Positions 47,521 through 61,292 of a DNA stretch of 64,000 nucleotides are shown here, piece after piece. This stretch comes from Oxyruncus cristatus. Taxonomy: Eukaryota; Chordata; Aves; Passeriformes; Cotingidae. Position 1 is the stretch's first letter. The number at the start of each line of letters is the position of its first letter. The notes under the pieces are model-generated. The model was given only the letters and a program-made list of their open reading frames with translations, made no database searches and was not told where the DNA came from. The stretch is taken from contig VXAY01003755.1 of NCBI GenBank assembly GCA_013399855.1, positions 1-64,000 of the forward strand. Direction: 5' to 3'. The translations under genes and the position numbers were made by a program.

Positions 47521-50500
47521 ATAATAGATGTGCAATATTTTTAATTAGAAATCAGAGTTCCCATGAGTCTCATTTTTTATTTTTACTTTTGTTCCTTTCA
47601 CAGTTGCTTATACATTCATGAGTATCAATGCAAGTATAAATAAGTATGCACCATATTCCTGAAAAGTGGGAGATTAACAGCTGGGACTGCTGAACTCCAT
47701 TAAGCTACAGATCAGGTACAGCACAAGCTGCAGCCTTAGGAAATGCTGCTGTGCTGAAGAAGTCAGGACAGAAATATCCCAAGCAAAGGGTCTGGAACTA
47801 GGGCTCTCCACAGCCCAGCTGGGTGGCCTGAGCACAGCCACAGCTTGTCCTCCAGCCACAGAGGCAAGTGCTTTGCCTGCAGTGGGTCCTGCTATAGAGT
47901 CTCTGAGTAGCCTATGCATCTCAAGCTTTTATTTTCAGTAGTTGACTCTTGTCTTAACTCTCAGAGATCTGTATCTTTCTATTCTCATTTGTGCTGCATT
48001 TTGATGTAAAAAGCACAGAAACCCCAAACTATTTTAACCTTACAAGCAAAATGACCCAGGCTGCAGTCACGCTCTGGTCTCCCCTCTGAACACTAATCTG
48101 CCATGAGAGAAGTACTCCTCCTTTAATTTAAATTTAATTTTTTACACTGCAGCTTGATATTGTCTAGCCAAAAACTTTGGGGAATTTTCTCCAATCTCTT
48201 CTAATTAAAGTGCTAGAACAGCATATTTTTGGCAAATCTGCCTTCTGCTGGCTCTAAACCGAGTTGGTAGAATAGAATAATAATATTTGAATAATCTTTT
48301 TAACTTTCCACATTAAATTGTTTGCCCTGAACTAAACAAGTAAATCATCGAACATGCTTGTGAATAACGCATTTGACAAAAGTTGTAAAACATTGAAATT
48401 GGATTGACAAATACTCAGATCATTCTCCCTTAACATGTAAAAGGAACAGGAAATTTATGTTACCTTTTTAGAAAACAGAGTTTATAAATATCTTATTTAT
48501 ATTTTGGGGAATAACCATGATACCTATATTAAATTTAACTCATTTTGAGTTTATCATATTTAGATAAAAATCAGAATTATAATCTGATGAAAGACCATGA
48601 AGGTGATTTGAACAACATAATTTTCTTTGGTTTAGGGGCTTTGTCATTCCCAGTAAATTTCTGAAATGGAACAGAAATTCTGAATCTTACATACCAAGGC
48701 TTTAAAAGAAGAGATTTAAAGCTGTGTTTTCTATTCCCCTCTGCATGACATTCAGTAATTTTGTTTAGTCTTTAGAAATCTGTGGTGCATGGGAAGAGGT
48801 TTACCAGTCACATCTGGTTTCCATTTTATGTTCTCTTCTTTTCCTCTATTTTGCATTTGAATTCCTAGGATTGGAAGGATGTGAACAGGTTAAATGAGAG
48901 CAGCGGAAATAAAATGCATACATGTACAAACTCCATCTGCACAAAGAGCATTGGCTACACTAAGCCTTCCTCACAGATAAGAATTTGGGAATTAACAGGA
49001 GTTAGGAGTGTTTGTCGTGTATTTGATTAAACCATGGAAGCTATTAACAGGATGATGACCTAAGATACCTACTAACGGGCTATCAATTTCTACAAACCAC
49101 AAATTAAAGTGGGGAAAGTGCTTACATGGAGAGACAGACGTGGGCACTGTTTGCAGAAGCTGGCACGGTCTGTTGAACAATCCTCTTTCCAGAGTGACAC
49201 TGTGTGTTTAACTGCAGCATCTTTAATAACTCAAAGTTATTAAATAACTCAACATCTTTAATAACTCAAAGATGTTGGCTCCTGATTCTGTTTCTCAAGG
49301 TAGAAAGCAATTGATTTTCAGAAAAGCTTATGAGGACGGAACTTTAATTCTGATGCATATAGGAAGAAATCCAGTGATGGATACAGTGCACAAAAAATTA
49401 CAAAAAGTGGTAGATTTAATAATTTGCCCATTTGTCTTTTCTCAGCTAATTGATTTGTCAATATGATTATTCTTAGACAATTCCAGTTTCTTGACTGAGA
49501 GGGGATTTAATGTCTGAAACCTTTGTATAGATGAGAAAGTTTACAGAGATGTATGGCAGATGTATTTTTTTCTTTTATTATAATTTTTTAAATAATTAAT
49601 AGGATCCCAGCAGACATCTCCTTTATCTGTAACAGACAAGATCCTCATAGCCCCAGGGCCTTGGTCCAGAAAAGTCTCTCCCTTTAGTCGCCTCTGCGTG
49701 TTGTTCCCATGCCAGCTTCCTTCCCACAAACCTTCTTGCTTCACACTGTGCAAGGCATTTTATGACTTATTCTGGATTTGACCATTCTGCCTACCTGCTC
49801 AGCAGACATAAGTGGAAAACAGGAGAGTGCCTGGGAGATAGCATGCACCAGAGAAACATCTGTGCTGAATGTAAGGATAGCTGGTGGATGAGTTGTATAA
49901 ATTATTCTTTCTTGTTTTGCAGCTCACACTAAAGCAGTCTGCACTTTGCTCCTTGCTTCTTACATGTGGCAATAAAATGGCCATTTATGGCAGAGTCCTT
50001 CACTCTCAGCATTGATTAACAGCTAAGATTTACCATCCTTTCTTGCTTTATGTTGCCAACAATGAGGAGTGTAAAGGCAGTTGAACAGTAAACAGAAGTA
50101 TTTATCAGGTGGATCTCACTAGAAAAGGAAGCAAGTTATATCCAAGACATTTCAAAGACACTAAAGAAGTAAAGTTCTTTAGTAAAGGAACATAAGCGCT
50201 GCCTGTTGTAGCCTGGGAATAACTCCTCTGTCAAACCTGGACTATGCAGAGTAATGGCAAAAGTGCATCTGCAGAAGACCCTGGACTTGCTGGAAAGGCT
50301 GTGTCCAGATAGTATGTGTCTCAGTGACCTGGTGAAGTTCCTGGCCTTCACAGAGGGTGTGCACCCCCTCCTCACGATGACATTATTTACTATGTAGGTG
50401 ACACATACATGAAGTGTGCTGCTCTCCACCTTATAACCCCAGTGCACTCCAGCTTCTGTTGCTTCTTTCATCCTCCTTCAGGGAGAAAGCCACACTGCCC

Positions 50501-53500
50501 GGAGTGTGCGTACTCTGTCTAATCACATCTCCTTGCCAAAGGTCACATTTTCGTATGTATATTTGGTAATAAAGGTCTGTAATCTCTGGCAAATAAACCT
50601 TGATTCTTAAGTTGCTATTTGTTTGGGTTTTTTTCTTTTCTTGTCCTTCAGAACAGATGTTGCTTTTGAGTCTATAAAACCAGATTGACAAATATTTGTC
50701 AGTGGTTACCTCTGACAGTTTCCTACCCACAGATCTTTTGCTTTGACTCTGTTTGGCCCTGCTGTGCCCTCCCTGTCCCAAAAGCCAGGCATTATTTCTT
50801 AGTTCTCTTCCCTGTGGTCGAAAAAATGGACGCCCAGCTAATCTCCATGCACTTCATTTGTAAGAGCAGGCAGGGAAATTACAAAACAGGTCTGCAATGC
50901 AACTCCATCCTCTCTCTAATTCCCTATTAACCTCAAGAGAACCAATTAATTTTTTTACCATGCTCCAAGTATATCCACTCTTTGGAAAGCTTTTTCCCTT
51001 TTAATTGAGATACTATCTATGTATTTTTCAACTTCAGGCCTTACTCCTCCCTCCTAATTTTTTTTAGATAAGCTTCTTTCCCTAATCTACCCATTTCTCT
51101 CTGATCACCTCTTTAAAAGCAGAAGGGCCTCATTTAGCCAGCTCTCACTTCCAACATGCAAAACTAGATTAAAGCTGGGGTGTGCTGTAGGTTTACAGCA
51201 TTTACCAGTATAGTTTGGTATCAGTATTTAACCCTTAGACAATCTTCCATGTATAAAATGCCACAGACATTGAGATGTAATGTCTGTATTGTAATACACT
51301 TTCATACTGGCAGGTGGAGTAAGAGACTCATACCTAGAAACAGTGGTAGTGGAAGTGGAGCAAGTGCCTGTCCAGTATTTTTATAACTGTGTATACATAA
51401 AAAAAAAAAAGGATAAAGTTAAAAAGGGTAAGAAATGTAGTGTCGGAATATTTCTCCTTTGGGAAATGAAGCTTCATTAAAAACTGAGCTATCTGAAAAA
51501 TGTATTGCTTTTCATGAAGTTCTATGATGAAAAGAATTGAAAAGCATTTTAACGTCAGTGTGATTAATTTGGATCTTTTTCAGAATAAACTGTTTCATGT
51601 TTGAAACTCAAAGCTCTTTGCTAATTAATTATCTTAGGTTAATGCATTTCAGTTTTCCTGACACAGCATCTCCTCTAGAAACTGTGTTTTAAGAAACTAT
51701 AAAAAGTTGATTTTGTTCCCATTCAGGATGAGCACAACTTTTAAGAGTCAGAATTTTCCTACAAATTCTGACTGTTGAGCAGCTGAAAGTAATTGGAATG
51801 ATGGTTTATCAAAAGTAAGTTGTGAGTCTCAGTGGACAGAATAGTAAAGTTTAGAAATTAATTATAAGGATAAGGAATTAGTAGCTACATGCTTCCATCA
51901 CTTCTGCCAATTTAAACTCTTGTGGAAAAGGTAGTACTAGTGTTTTTTTGTTCTATGTCTTTCCAGAAAAGTCCAAGTGCTCTTTGTCTCTCACTCTCTT
52001 GCTGATGTAAATTTAATACTGATGTCAGTCTAGAGCTGTAGTGTTATAAATGATGACTGAACCTGGGTATGTTGTCTTAATTTTCATGCTGGTGACCTTC
52101 AGGACATCTCACAAAATTGTGCTGGTGAAAAATGGTAAATATCTACCTATGGAATACATTACTGCAACATAATCTTAATATTTTTAATTGAGACACTTCT
52201 GTTGCTTGTATTGTCACCAGATAAAACTTCTGCACCTGGAAAACTGCTGATTCTGGGAACTTTACTAATAGGGCATGGGACAGAGTAAAATACTGGCTAG
52301 TTCTGCTGCCTATACAGTTTTAACAAATGAGGTTAAAGCTTTGCTTTGTTTCCAAAATAAGCAAATTCAAGCAAACCTATAGAGAAGAAGGGTATGATTA
52401 GTTGCTGATGATACTTGCAGAAATTTCACTTGGGTTAGCACATCTCCATTTACATTATAACCATAGGTTTAGACAATTACCTTCCAATCATCGAGATAGT
52501 AACAGTTTATTCATTATCATATATTATATAACTTTTAGTAGTATTAGTGGGAACTGCATTCTTCCTTTTGTTGGAGATTTTCTCTCTCCTTCACTCAGTG
52601 ACCTTGTTCTTCTGCTCACTTTACTAACATAACTCATGTGAGAAAATAACAATATAACAGAGAGTACAGCTTAGTGAAAGTTCCCCAAGATAGCCTAATT
52701 ATTTGACAGATGTCCTGGTTTCAGTCAGACTTACAGGTTTTTGCTTTGGTTTTGTACTTCAGAAATAGCAATCAGAGGTGTCCCTGGTGTTTATGAAGTG
52801 GTTTCCACAAATAAACTCTTCCTTTTCTTTCCTCTGCTTCCTTCCTTATTCCTTTACTGGGTTCCACTGGCAAGTCCTTTGCGTAACTAGAAGATACATA
52901 TTAATCTAATTAGTACTGATTAACATCTCAGTCTTCAGTTTGAAGGATGAAGGTGGTTCTTCATTGCATAAGAAAGAGAACATGAGGAAGGATCATTACA
53001 TACAAAAGATGGGGTCTGAGTTTGGGGCTGGGAGAACATCTACACTCAGATACAAAGTGGGCTGCATACCCTGGTTTGAAAAAGTCAGCTTCAGAACTGG
53101 AGGGATTGGACTTCAATTCATCAGCAAAATCCATTGGAGTTAAGTATTTTGAAATACTGAAGTTTAGCAGAAGATAAGTTTGGCAGCTGTTGAAAGTTAA
53201 AAGAAAAGAACAAAACAATTTATATTTCCTTGTTGTACAAACAATTTTGCCATCAAGGCAGGCAAGAGATTATTATTCCTCTCTTCACTTTGCTTTTGTG
53301 TGTATATTGCAGCAACTAGTTTATAGTCTCTCAAACTGTCTGTCAACACTGAAAAAAAACATTGATTGTACAGTTTGGCAGAGGTTCTGAGGAAGAAAGC
53401 ATCCGTGGAAAGGTATTTGATGCACATTTGTTGGCATAGCAGTGAACGTGAACAGAACTATGCATGGAAACGTCTTCTGTGAACAGGGAAACAGCACCGA

Positions 53501-56090
53501 GATGCTGGATTTCCCTTAGGACTTGATACTTAATCAGGGGCAAAATGACAGAAACACTCATTTTCTCCCTTGCAAAGGATATGACAAGGGTTCAGCCATC
53601 CTCACCATTTGGCACTCCTGTGAGACCTGTTCTGCCGTCATTTCTGACTGAGCAGCTCCTAAAGTCTCGCATGTTTGTGGGCCAGAAATTCTGATCTCTC
53701 TTCAGGTGTACTTAGAAATACTTGTTAACCCATTGCTGAGTATTCTGAGTATTTCTTGAAGCCTACTCTCCTGTCTTTTTCTCCATGGCTTCCCATTCCA
53801 ATGCCCTTTAGCACAAATAATAAGGCTTAATAATTTACTTTTGGCAAGCAGCAAAGAGAACATTCCAGGTGCTGAATAACCTGAATTAATAAGATTATTT
53901 TAAATATAAGTGGCAACAGAATCTAGATAAAACACAAGCACTTTTTTTATTGGGTGGGCTGTATTTGCACTGCTCTTTCTCTCAGACTCTCCAGCTCTGA
54001 GCATTCCTATTGCCTTTTCCTTCAGTCCCCATCACTAAAGCTGGCTGTGTAAGCTATATAGCATATACAAAGCAATAATTCTGCTAAACGATAGCTATTT
54101 AGAATGGTTAAACTTTCTAAAAAGTATCTGGAGATGGACAAGAGACTAAGAGTTTGTATCAAGGTCTCAGTCATGGCCAAAATATCTCTGGATGATGGAA
54201 TTAGAGTTGCTAACTCCTGAGGTTTTTCCCAGGGGGGAACCTGGCCTAATTCAGGAAGTGACTGAGCTCCACCCACAGAGAGAAGTGTGAGGGTGCCTCA
54301 CCTGCTGCAGTGAGCACATCCATCTGATCCCATGCCTGAAACCAGCACAGAGTTGGTCACATGCAGGGTGCTGTAATCTGTGCAATTTGCACTTTTTTCT
54401 GTAGAGTTATTAGCATTTTCCATTTCCTATACTAAAGGAAACCACAAAAGACATTTCACATTGTTGGGCTCTGGGAGTTCTATAGAGAGTGAGTACTTGA
54501 CAGGATCCTGAGCTCATCTTGTATGTAATACAGCTAAAACCAAGACTGCATTATAAAGGGCAAAGATTAATCATATGCTCTCTGGGAAAATCTGATTGTC
54601 ATGCTAGTATTCTAAACATACTATGAGGACAGACAGTATACATTATTTCTGGGTCATGATGGCCCTAAGCAGGTAAGTTTCTCTTGAAACCTTTCCTAAA
54701 AAGGTACATGGCATCTTTAGATTGACTGGCTTCTAACATTTTTAAAGAAGTCTTATTCCATGCAGAAGAGAGCTGCCAAGGAGACAACCTTCAAATGTAT
54801 CTTTTGATTTTTGTCCAATTGCTAAACAAGTATTTTTGCAGGAGCTGGCCTGTATTGGCTACCTAGTAAACACTCCGGAAGTAAAAAACAGAATAATTTC
54901 TTGTTTTATTTTTGACCCTTCTCATTTCTTAATTAAAAACTTGATTATGATACAGTCCTTGTTTTCTTTATTTTTAGTTACATAGGCTGAAAATTGATAT
55001 CTGAAGAAGCACTGGGAATAATCCCTTTGCTGCAGCTCTTGTTTTCTGGAGCTGCCTGAGCAGTACAGACTCTCTTGCAAGTACTAATTTTGGTCTCCTC
55101 TGCACTTAAACAGGAGTGTTTAGTTCAGCTCAGAAGCCTGATGAAATTATTTCCTTTTCAGGAGGCTCTTCCATCTTAAAGTCAGGTTCATTCTTCTAAT
55201 CTTTAATTGTGCTGCTGCAGAAATATAGGAAATAAATGATAAAAACTTAGGTAGTGATTCTAGTTGTGCTAGTACATGTTTATGTATAGTATATGTTTCG
55301 TATACTGTTATTATGTTTATGTTAGTATATGTTTACATTTAATTCCAAAAAAACATGAAAATGGAGAATCACATTTATGTGATAATCTCTATTTTACAGG
55401 ATAGGACTTTATGCTTTACTGCCTGTATATGCCAGCACTGAGGAAGAGCCTGAAAGTTCACCTGTGTCCTGAGTTCCCTCAACATGGCTTTCTTCTGATG
55501 CTAGTGCGTGTTTGTCCTCTCCACTCTGAGATCCCGATATAAAGTGTTTTCATCATCCCTTGCCACGTTTTTCTCTTGACTGAGTTCTGAGAAAGAAGAA
55601 ATCTCTTGGCTCTGAAGTTTGTTTCACTCAATTGACCGGATTTTCCTTCTTTTCCCCTCGCCATAAAGCAGAGATGCTGTTGCAGACCACGAAGAGGTGA
55701 TGTCTGCACATCTGCTGTATCTGCAAGTGCCTCTTAGGGGCAGTGCAGCTCTATCGCCCCCCACCCAGGACGGCGGGCACAGCAGACCCCAGTGCAACAC
55801 TGATCGTTAACATGTGCTGCTTTAAAATCACAGCTTCCCTCCTCCACTTTGCTTCCAAACCACAGACAACAGGGACTGTTACAGTCTATGGGAGGGCAGG
55901 AAATGGGGAAATATTCTGGGGCTTTTTACATGTACTTTGCTCTGATGTAAAGGCTGGCATGAGGAGGAGCAGTTTATTGTCCAGTCAGATGTGGTATACA
56001 TCCATCTTCTCCAGCCACAGGTGACCTAGGCTACACTCTTCCTAACAAACAGCTTAAAACCAGACAGTTTTATGCTGTCAAAAGGAAATA
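47521..56090. other. Intergenic AT-rich DNA, no gene seen
   Basis: Only the local duplication at 49219-49276 and homopolymer runs stand out. No splice-bounded coding exon or RNA gene recognised on either strand. Confidence 0.5.
49219..49276. repeat. Local duplication with inverted arms
   Basis: CATCTTTAATAACTCAAAG occurs at 49219 and again at 49253. The second copy carries 9-base arms (AACATCTTT / AAAGATGTT) around an 8-base loop and could fold as a hairpin. It is a small local rearrangement with no gene feature nearby. Confidence 0.6.
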
Positions 56091-56222
56091 CAAGCTACAA
56101 GGAAATGAATCTAATTTTTTAGGAGCTCTGAGCTACAAGCTACAAGGAAATGAATCTAATTTTTTAGGAGGTCTGAGCTACAAGCTACAAGGCAATGAAT
56201 CTAATTTTTTAGGAGCTCTGAG
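56091..56222 (+). repeat. 45-bp minisatellite, about 2.9 copies
   Basis: A 45-base unit starting CAAGCTACAAGGAAATGAAT and containing CTAATTTTTTAGGAG repeats at 56091, 56136 and 56181 with only two visible substitutions between copies. The unit itself contains an AGCTACA doublet at its junction. High identity implies a recent expansion, so copy number may vary between individuals. Confidence 0.95.
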
Positions 56223-57454
56223 TGAATTGTGGATCCCGCAGCTCTTCCAGGGGTGGCAAACACAGCCTTTTCACTTTCCCAAAGAAGAGAGAGCTTTCTG
56301 CACTCTAAAAATGGTTTCATCAAAATTGTGCAGGTCGAAGCATAACGAGAAGATATTGAGTGCTTTTGTTAAAGAAAAAAAAAAGAAAAGGGAAAAATAG
56401 AACGCTTCTCTTTAAAGCTGTCCTCTTGCTGAAGTTTCTGTCTGCTGTGTGCTGCCCTGGGACTTCTCGTTATTTCCCACCATCAATCAATCATTCTCCC
56501 CGGTGAATCAGCTTATCCACTCATCTTTACCTCCCTGAAATTTCCCAGGGAGGTTAGAAACAGCAAATTTCTATAATATTAAGTAATAAACCCCAACCTT
56601 TTTATGACTTGGCTGTTGCTTATTTTTCTCTAGTGGATACCAATAAAATAGAAAGAGCTCCCTTGAGCAGCACATCTGAGAAGTTGGAATGCTTTTAAGT
56701 GCGACAGGTTAAAAGCAGTCTTTAGAGATAATCTCCACTACTCTTTAAAATTAACTCCTTGGGAAAATCCAAAATAGTTCTTCATAGTTAGAATTTTGTA
56801 ATTGGATGCAGCAGAGTAACAACTACTTTATTGCCTCTTGTTGAAGCAGCCTTCTCTTACACTGAAGGCTAGGTAAGCCTGACTGCTTCCATGTGTTCCT
56901 TTTCTGCTCATGCAAAACCTCTGATGCCAAGGAGGATAATTTCTCCTAGAGCTACTCCCTGTTGAATCAGATCAAGTTTTGAGCTGTGTAACTACTTGTT
57001 GTGTAGGATTTTATCAATCTCCCTCCTCCCATCTGTTATCTGTTCATGGAAATAGTTCCTAATGAGAGGATAATATCCTGCAGGAAGGAATATTACTGCA
57101 AGAGTCAGGGTGGCAACAGAGGTAACATGGGCCTTAATCTTCTCCTTCTCCCTGTCTATCCTTCTTTGGCCTCTTCCAATGAAGGCTCACATGCAGCACA
57201 ATCCCCAGATCTGGAGCAGGTCTGGATCAAGCATTGCTTGTGTTTGCTGTCCATAAGTGACATTCCATGACCATGGTATGTGTATTGCACCATAAAATAT
57301 GTGGTGAGAAATGTATAGGAGAGAAATGAATGAGAAATATATTTTTCATTTCTCAGTAAAAATATATCCTGAATAAATATTTTCTACATGTTATCTATGA
57401 GATACACAGTGCAAATAAAGCCTTCTGAGAACCTCATGAAGAAGATATTTGGGA

Positions 57455-57520
57455 GCAGTCATGATGGATTTGCCAAAGGAAAATCACGCCTGAGCAACTT
57501 GATTACCTTCAATGGCCTCC
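57455..57520 (+). mobile_element. CR1 LINE internal fragment
   Basis: GATGGATTTGCCAAAGGAAA followed by TCACGCCTGAGCAACTTGAT and TACCTTC matches the plus-sense CR1 reverse-transcriptase region. It is short and broken off before an unclassified repeat. Confidence 0.55.
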
Positions 57521-57625
57521 ATTTGTAGTTTCTGAGCTGAAGGAATAACAACAAAGATGGGAAAGGGCATTTAAATTAAGCTAATTAAAATGCTTATTAA
57601 AAATTAAGACAACAAAAAATAAATG
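57518..57625 (+). repeat. Unclassified short repeat, copy 1
   Basis: This shares a run of similar blocks with positions 63530-63640: GTAGTTTCTGAGC, AGGAATAACAACAAAGATGG, AAGCTAATTA, AAGACAACA and AAAAATAAAT, in the same order and orientation. I do not recognise the family. It directly follows a CR1 fragment. Confidence 0.6.
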
Positions 57626-58288
57626 CTGTGTGGATTCCAAATGCCAGTGCAATTAGTTGTTCCTGTATTTGGTATGTCTGTAAAGGGTAACTTTGCAAAA
57701 AGTTTCCTGTATCTCCTGGGAAGCTACTGGGATTGACTTCATCACTAGAAACTACATTGTCTTAATTCTGAAGCAATGTCCAAAGGTGTTGCCTAAGAAA
57801 TGTAATCTGCTTTCTGCCCAGCAAGTTTTGGTCAAATGGGCAAGTGGAGAAATAGTGAATGATGAAGTAACATAAAGCATCCGAAGGGTTGAAAGTTTGA
57901 AGTACATGACAAATTTTAAAGGAATGGGCAGATAGAAAACAATAGGGTGAAATCATAAAGACTGAAGGTCTTACAGAGACCTAAGATAGTAGATCTTTGC
58001 TCTCAGTGCCTCACATCCAGCTTCTTGCCAGTTTTATGATTTCTTTAAGGCACTGCTTGATGAGACTCTTCCTCCATGCAAAAAAGAAAGAAAGAATCCA
58101 GGAAAAATAACAATAACTACTGCAAAACAAAAGAAGCATAAAACTATAAAAAGTCAAAATAATTTTTTTATGCCATGGATGCAAATAAGAAAGATGTGAT
58201 CCTTCTCTACACTTGTCAACCTCTATTAGCACACTAACCATACATAAGCCAGACAAGTAGTTTGCATTCATAACATAATTTTCCTTAG

Positions 58289-58983
58289 AATTAGCAAATT
58301 AAGTCCAGCTGGAAATTAAGCACCATGCAGTCACTCTCTAAACCCCCCACCCCAGTAGAATAGGGAGAAGAATCAAAGTAGAATTTGTAGGTTAAGAACA
58401 GATTTATAATGGAAAACAAAGTTAAATACACTAATAATGCTAAATTATAACAATAATTATAATAAAAAGGGAAAAACAGGTGATGAACAATGCAATTGCT
58501 TACCACTTGCTGACCGATGCCAGACCCTCCCTCCCAAACACCGATTGGCCCCCTTTCTGGATAACTAACTCCTCCCAATTTATATACTGGGCATGAGGTT
58601 CTGTAGTGTGGAATATCCCTTTGGTCAGTTCAGGCCACCTGTTCTGGCTATGCTCCCTCCGAGTTTCTTTTGCTTGCCTCCTCACAGGCAGAGCATAAGA
58701 CAAAAAGCCAAACAAACAAAAAATCCGTACAACCCCCTGCCCACCATCTCCCCCAGAAAAAAACCCAAATAAACAAACCAAACAAACAAAACAAAACAAA
58801 ACAAAAACTGAGTAAAAGAGAAAAAACCAAAGTCCTAGTCTTAGGATAAACATCACTTAGCAAGAACCAAAACATCAGTGTTTTATCAACACCATTCTCA
58901 TTCCAAATCCAAAACACAGCATTGTAAAGCACTGTAACAGCTACTGAGAAGAAATTAACTCTATGCCAGCTGAAACCTGGACA
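58289..58983 (-). mobile_element. ERVL-type solo LTR, antisense
   Basis: Read on the minus strand, the element starts TGTCCAGGTTTCAGCTGGCA and continues TAGAGTTAATTTCTTCTCAG, the hallmark start of an abundant avian endogenous-retrovirus LTR. A TATATA box lies at 58580-58586 (minus-strand promoter), preceded by CCAAAGGGATATTCCACAC. The CAATTGCATTGTTCATCACC stretch follows, and the 3' end (GCTTAATTTCCAGCTGGAC) is degenerate with the terminal CA lost. It is about 695 bp long. No internal retroviral genes adjoin it, so it is a solo LTR. No target-site duplication is detectable. Open frames inside it are not genes. Confidence 0.88.
58741..58807 (+). repeat. (AAAC/AAAAC)n simple repeat inside the LTR
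   Basis: AAATAAACAAACCAAACAAA-type and AAAACAAAAC-type units fill this stretch within the LTR. It is an expansion specific to this copy as far as I can tell. Confidence 0.85.
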
Positions 58984-60740
58984 ATTACCTATATTGAACT
59001 GGGTCTTCACAGTTTGGGATCTCTGCACATTTGATGTCATTGCTCCTGAGGGCAATACAGGTCCTGAGGGGCAGCAGTTATGATTTGTCCATGCATTCAG
59101 ACTAGAGGTAATTTATGTCATTACTGGAGTGTGTGTCTATGGTACAATCCTTGAAGGAGATGTACAAGGAAATTGCTTACAACATCTGGTTTGAGAGCAC
59201 ATAAAGGCTTCTGCAGGAATCCAGCAGTTCTCTTTTGTCACCTTGGATCACGGTATGTGCTACAGAAAAAGTCTATAACTTAACAGGCCCAGAAAAAAGG
59301 CAGCACAGCCTCTTTCTTATGATTGCAATAAGGCACTGTGGAATTGAAAGTCTCATAACAGAGGTGCCATAGTCATCCCAGGATCTTACTCCAATTAACA
59401 GACAGCATATTAGTTCCTACAGACCATGTAGTGTGTTTGAGACTGTAATGAAAGTCCATATACTGGGTTTAGCAGTGTAACTGGGTTGCTTTCTGTACTC
59501 GGGGATAACACTGGCATCGCACACTGCAACTATTTGCTCAAGTTATTAAATATCACAGTCAACATCAAATGTATTTTAATGACTTTCATGGGTTTTTGTC
59601 CTCGTCAAATAATTGTTTTATGGATTTTTTTGTGCACTTCAGAGGAGGTGAGGTACACTTTCTACTTTAAAATGTACGTATTTCATAGCAAAACTTTTCA
59701 GTATTCTTGTATGTCTTGGTACATGTGAGACCAATCTGGAAGGCCTTGGTGCATAAAGAAGAAAAGTAGGAATATTTCAGATTAAGGCAAATCTTATGCC
59801 AGAGTGGTGTGGAATAGCATTCAGAACACATTAAGAAATCATACATACATATTGACATAATAGCTCTTCAATATTTCCTTTCGTATTAAATTAGTCCTGT
59901 CTAACTTGACAAATATTAATAATGCACATAATGAAGAATGAAACTAGATTTTGATGAAAAAAATATAGCTGATTACATTATCCAGTTTCCAGTAAGGAAT
60001 TTATGGCAGTGCTGCCGTAAGGATGGAATGGCATCTCAGCTGGTCTGGGCTCAGGACTGGTGCCTGCTGCCCATCTGGCAGTAAAGTGATAAAGCAGCAA
60101 CAGCTGCTAAGGGGCATGGAGAAGTTAATTTGAAGAGATATGCGAGTCTGAAGCAACTGGTGCAACTGCTTGAACAAATAATACATCCCTGCTACTCCAT
60201 GGCCATAGGCAGAATGCCAGGAAGGAGACAGAGGAGGAAGGAATTGACTGGAAACAGAGAATAAAGGATGATGTTAAGTGTGACCACTGAGACCATACAG
60301 AATGGCAAAGCTAAAGAGGGAGCAGTACAAGGCATCTGTATATTAAAAAAACCATGTTGATTCATGAAGGAATACAAACTACATTGAAAGAGTGATTTCA
60401 GAATATGGTAAAGAAACTGAAAAACATGAAGAAACTTTTCCTGTTGCACAAACTTACTTTAAAAAAAAAAAACCCTTCACATCTTATAAGAGAGACAAAG
60501 GACTCACAAAAGTTTAAGTTTTTATAATAGGAAAAAAGAACTGATTTTAAATCCCAGATTTGGTACTAACTTAACCTTTTTGTCTTATTTCTGATCGTGA
60601 GAAGTAAACAACCAAGCAAACACTACATGGAGTTTTTATAAAGATAACCAGTTCAATGTTGGAGAAAACTTTTAATGTGCTCATTCAATGAAGAAGAAAT
60701 TCTCTACCTAAGTTAGGACTTGCTACAATCGATATCAAGC

Positions 60741-60772
60741 CCCTCAAGATCTGAATCCCTCAAGATCTGAAT
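60741..60772 (+). repeat. 16-bp exact tandem duplication
   Basis: CCCTCAAGATCTGAAT occurs twice consecutively. A slippage duplication. Confidence 0.9.
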
Positions 60773-61242
60773 CAAACTTTGTAATTTCTTTCTAGTTGTT
60801 AATCAGGAGCTATAGTTAGACAGTTATGATTAAGCAATTGAGCTGTGAATGTTGTATACTTGGCTAATCTTTTGTTTTAAGGGAAAGAGAAGACAATCCC
60901 AAGATGAATGGGCTTTCTGGATGAGAGCCACCCGGAGTGAAGTCAGCAGAACTGAGCAGTAACAGGGGGAAAGGTATTTCCAGCAGTGGGAGATTGTGAC
61001 CACCTACTCAAAATGGACCCCAGACTCAAACGGAGGGAAGAAATGTGCATGTGGACTAATTAGCATGAGATGTGAGAGATACAACTAGCAAATAGGGATT
61101 TGAGTACTAATGAATAAAAAAAATTATGCAATGTGTAACCAGTGAGTGCTGATGCCTTTGTTTGTTAAAATGTAGAAATACTGTAAAGTCTTGATGACTG
61201 GGAAGGAAGCCTTTTGAGGGTTACCACCGAGCTCTGTCCTTT

Positions 61243-61292
61243 CACAGAATCACAGAATCACAGAATATGCTGAGCTGCAAGGGACCTTGCAC
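61243..61292 (-). mobile_element. CR1 LINE tail fragment, antisense
   Basis: CACAGAAT repeated three times followed by ATGCTGAGCTGCAAGGGACC is the reverse complement of a CR1 3' end with three tail units. Only the last 50 bp or so are present. Confidence 0.85.

Noticed and set aside
52709..52730. TGTCCTGGTTTCAG as the start of another ERVL-type LTR
   Set aside because: Only the first 14 bases fit. The following TAGAGTTAATTT block and the TATA region are absent.
58500..59055. Minus-strand frames of 118 and 135 codons
   Set aside because: They lie inside or overlap the start of the ERVL-type LTR and include a translated simple repeat. LTRs of this type encode no protein.
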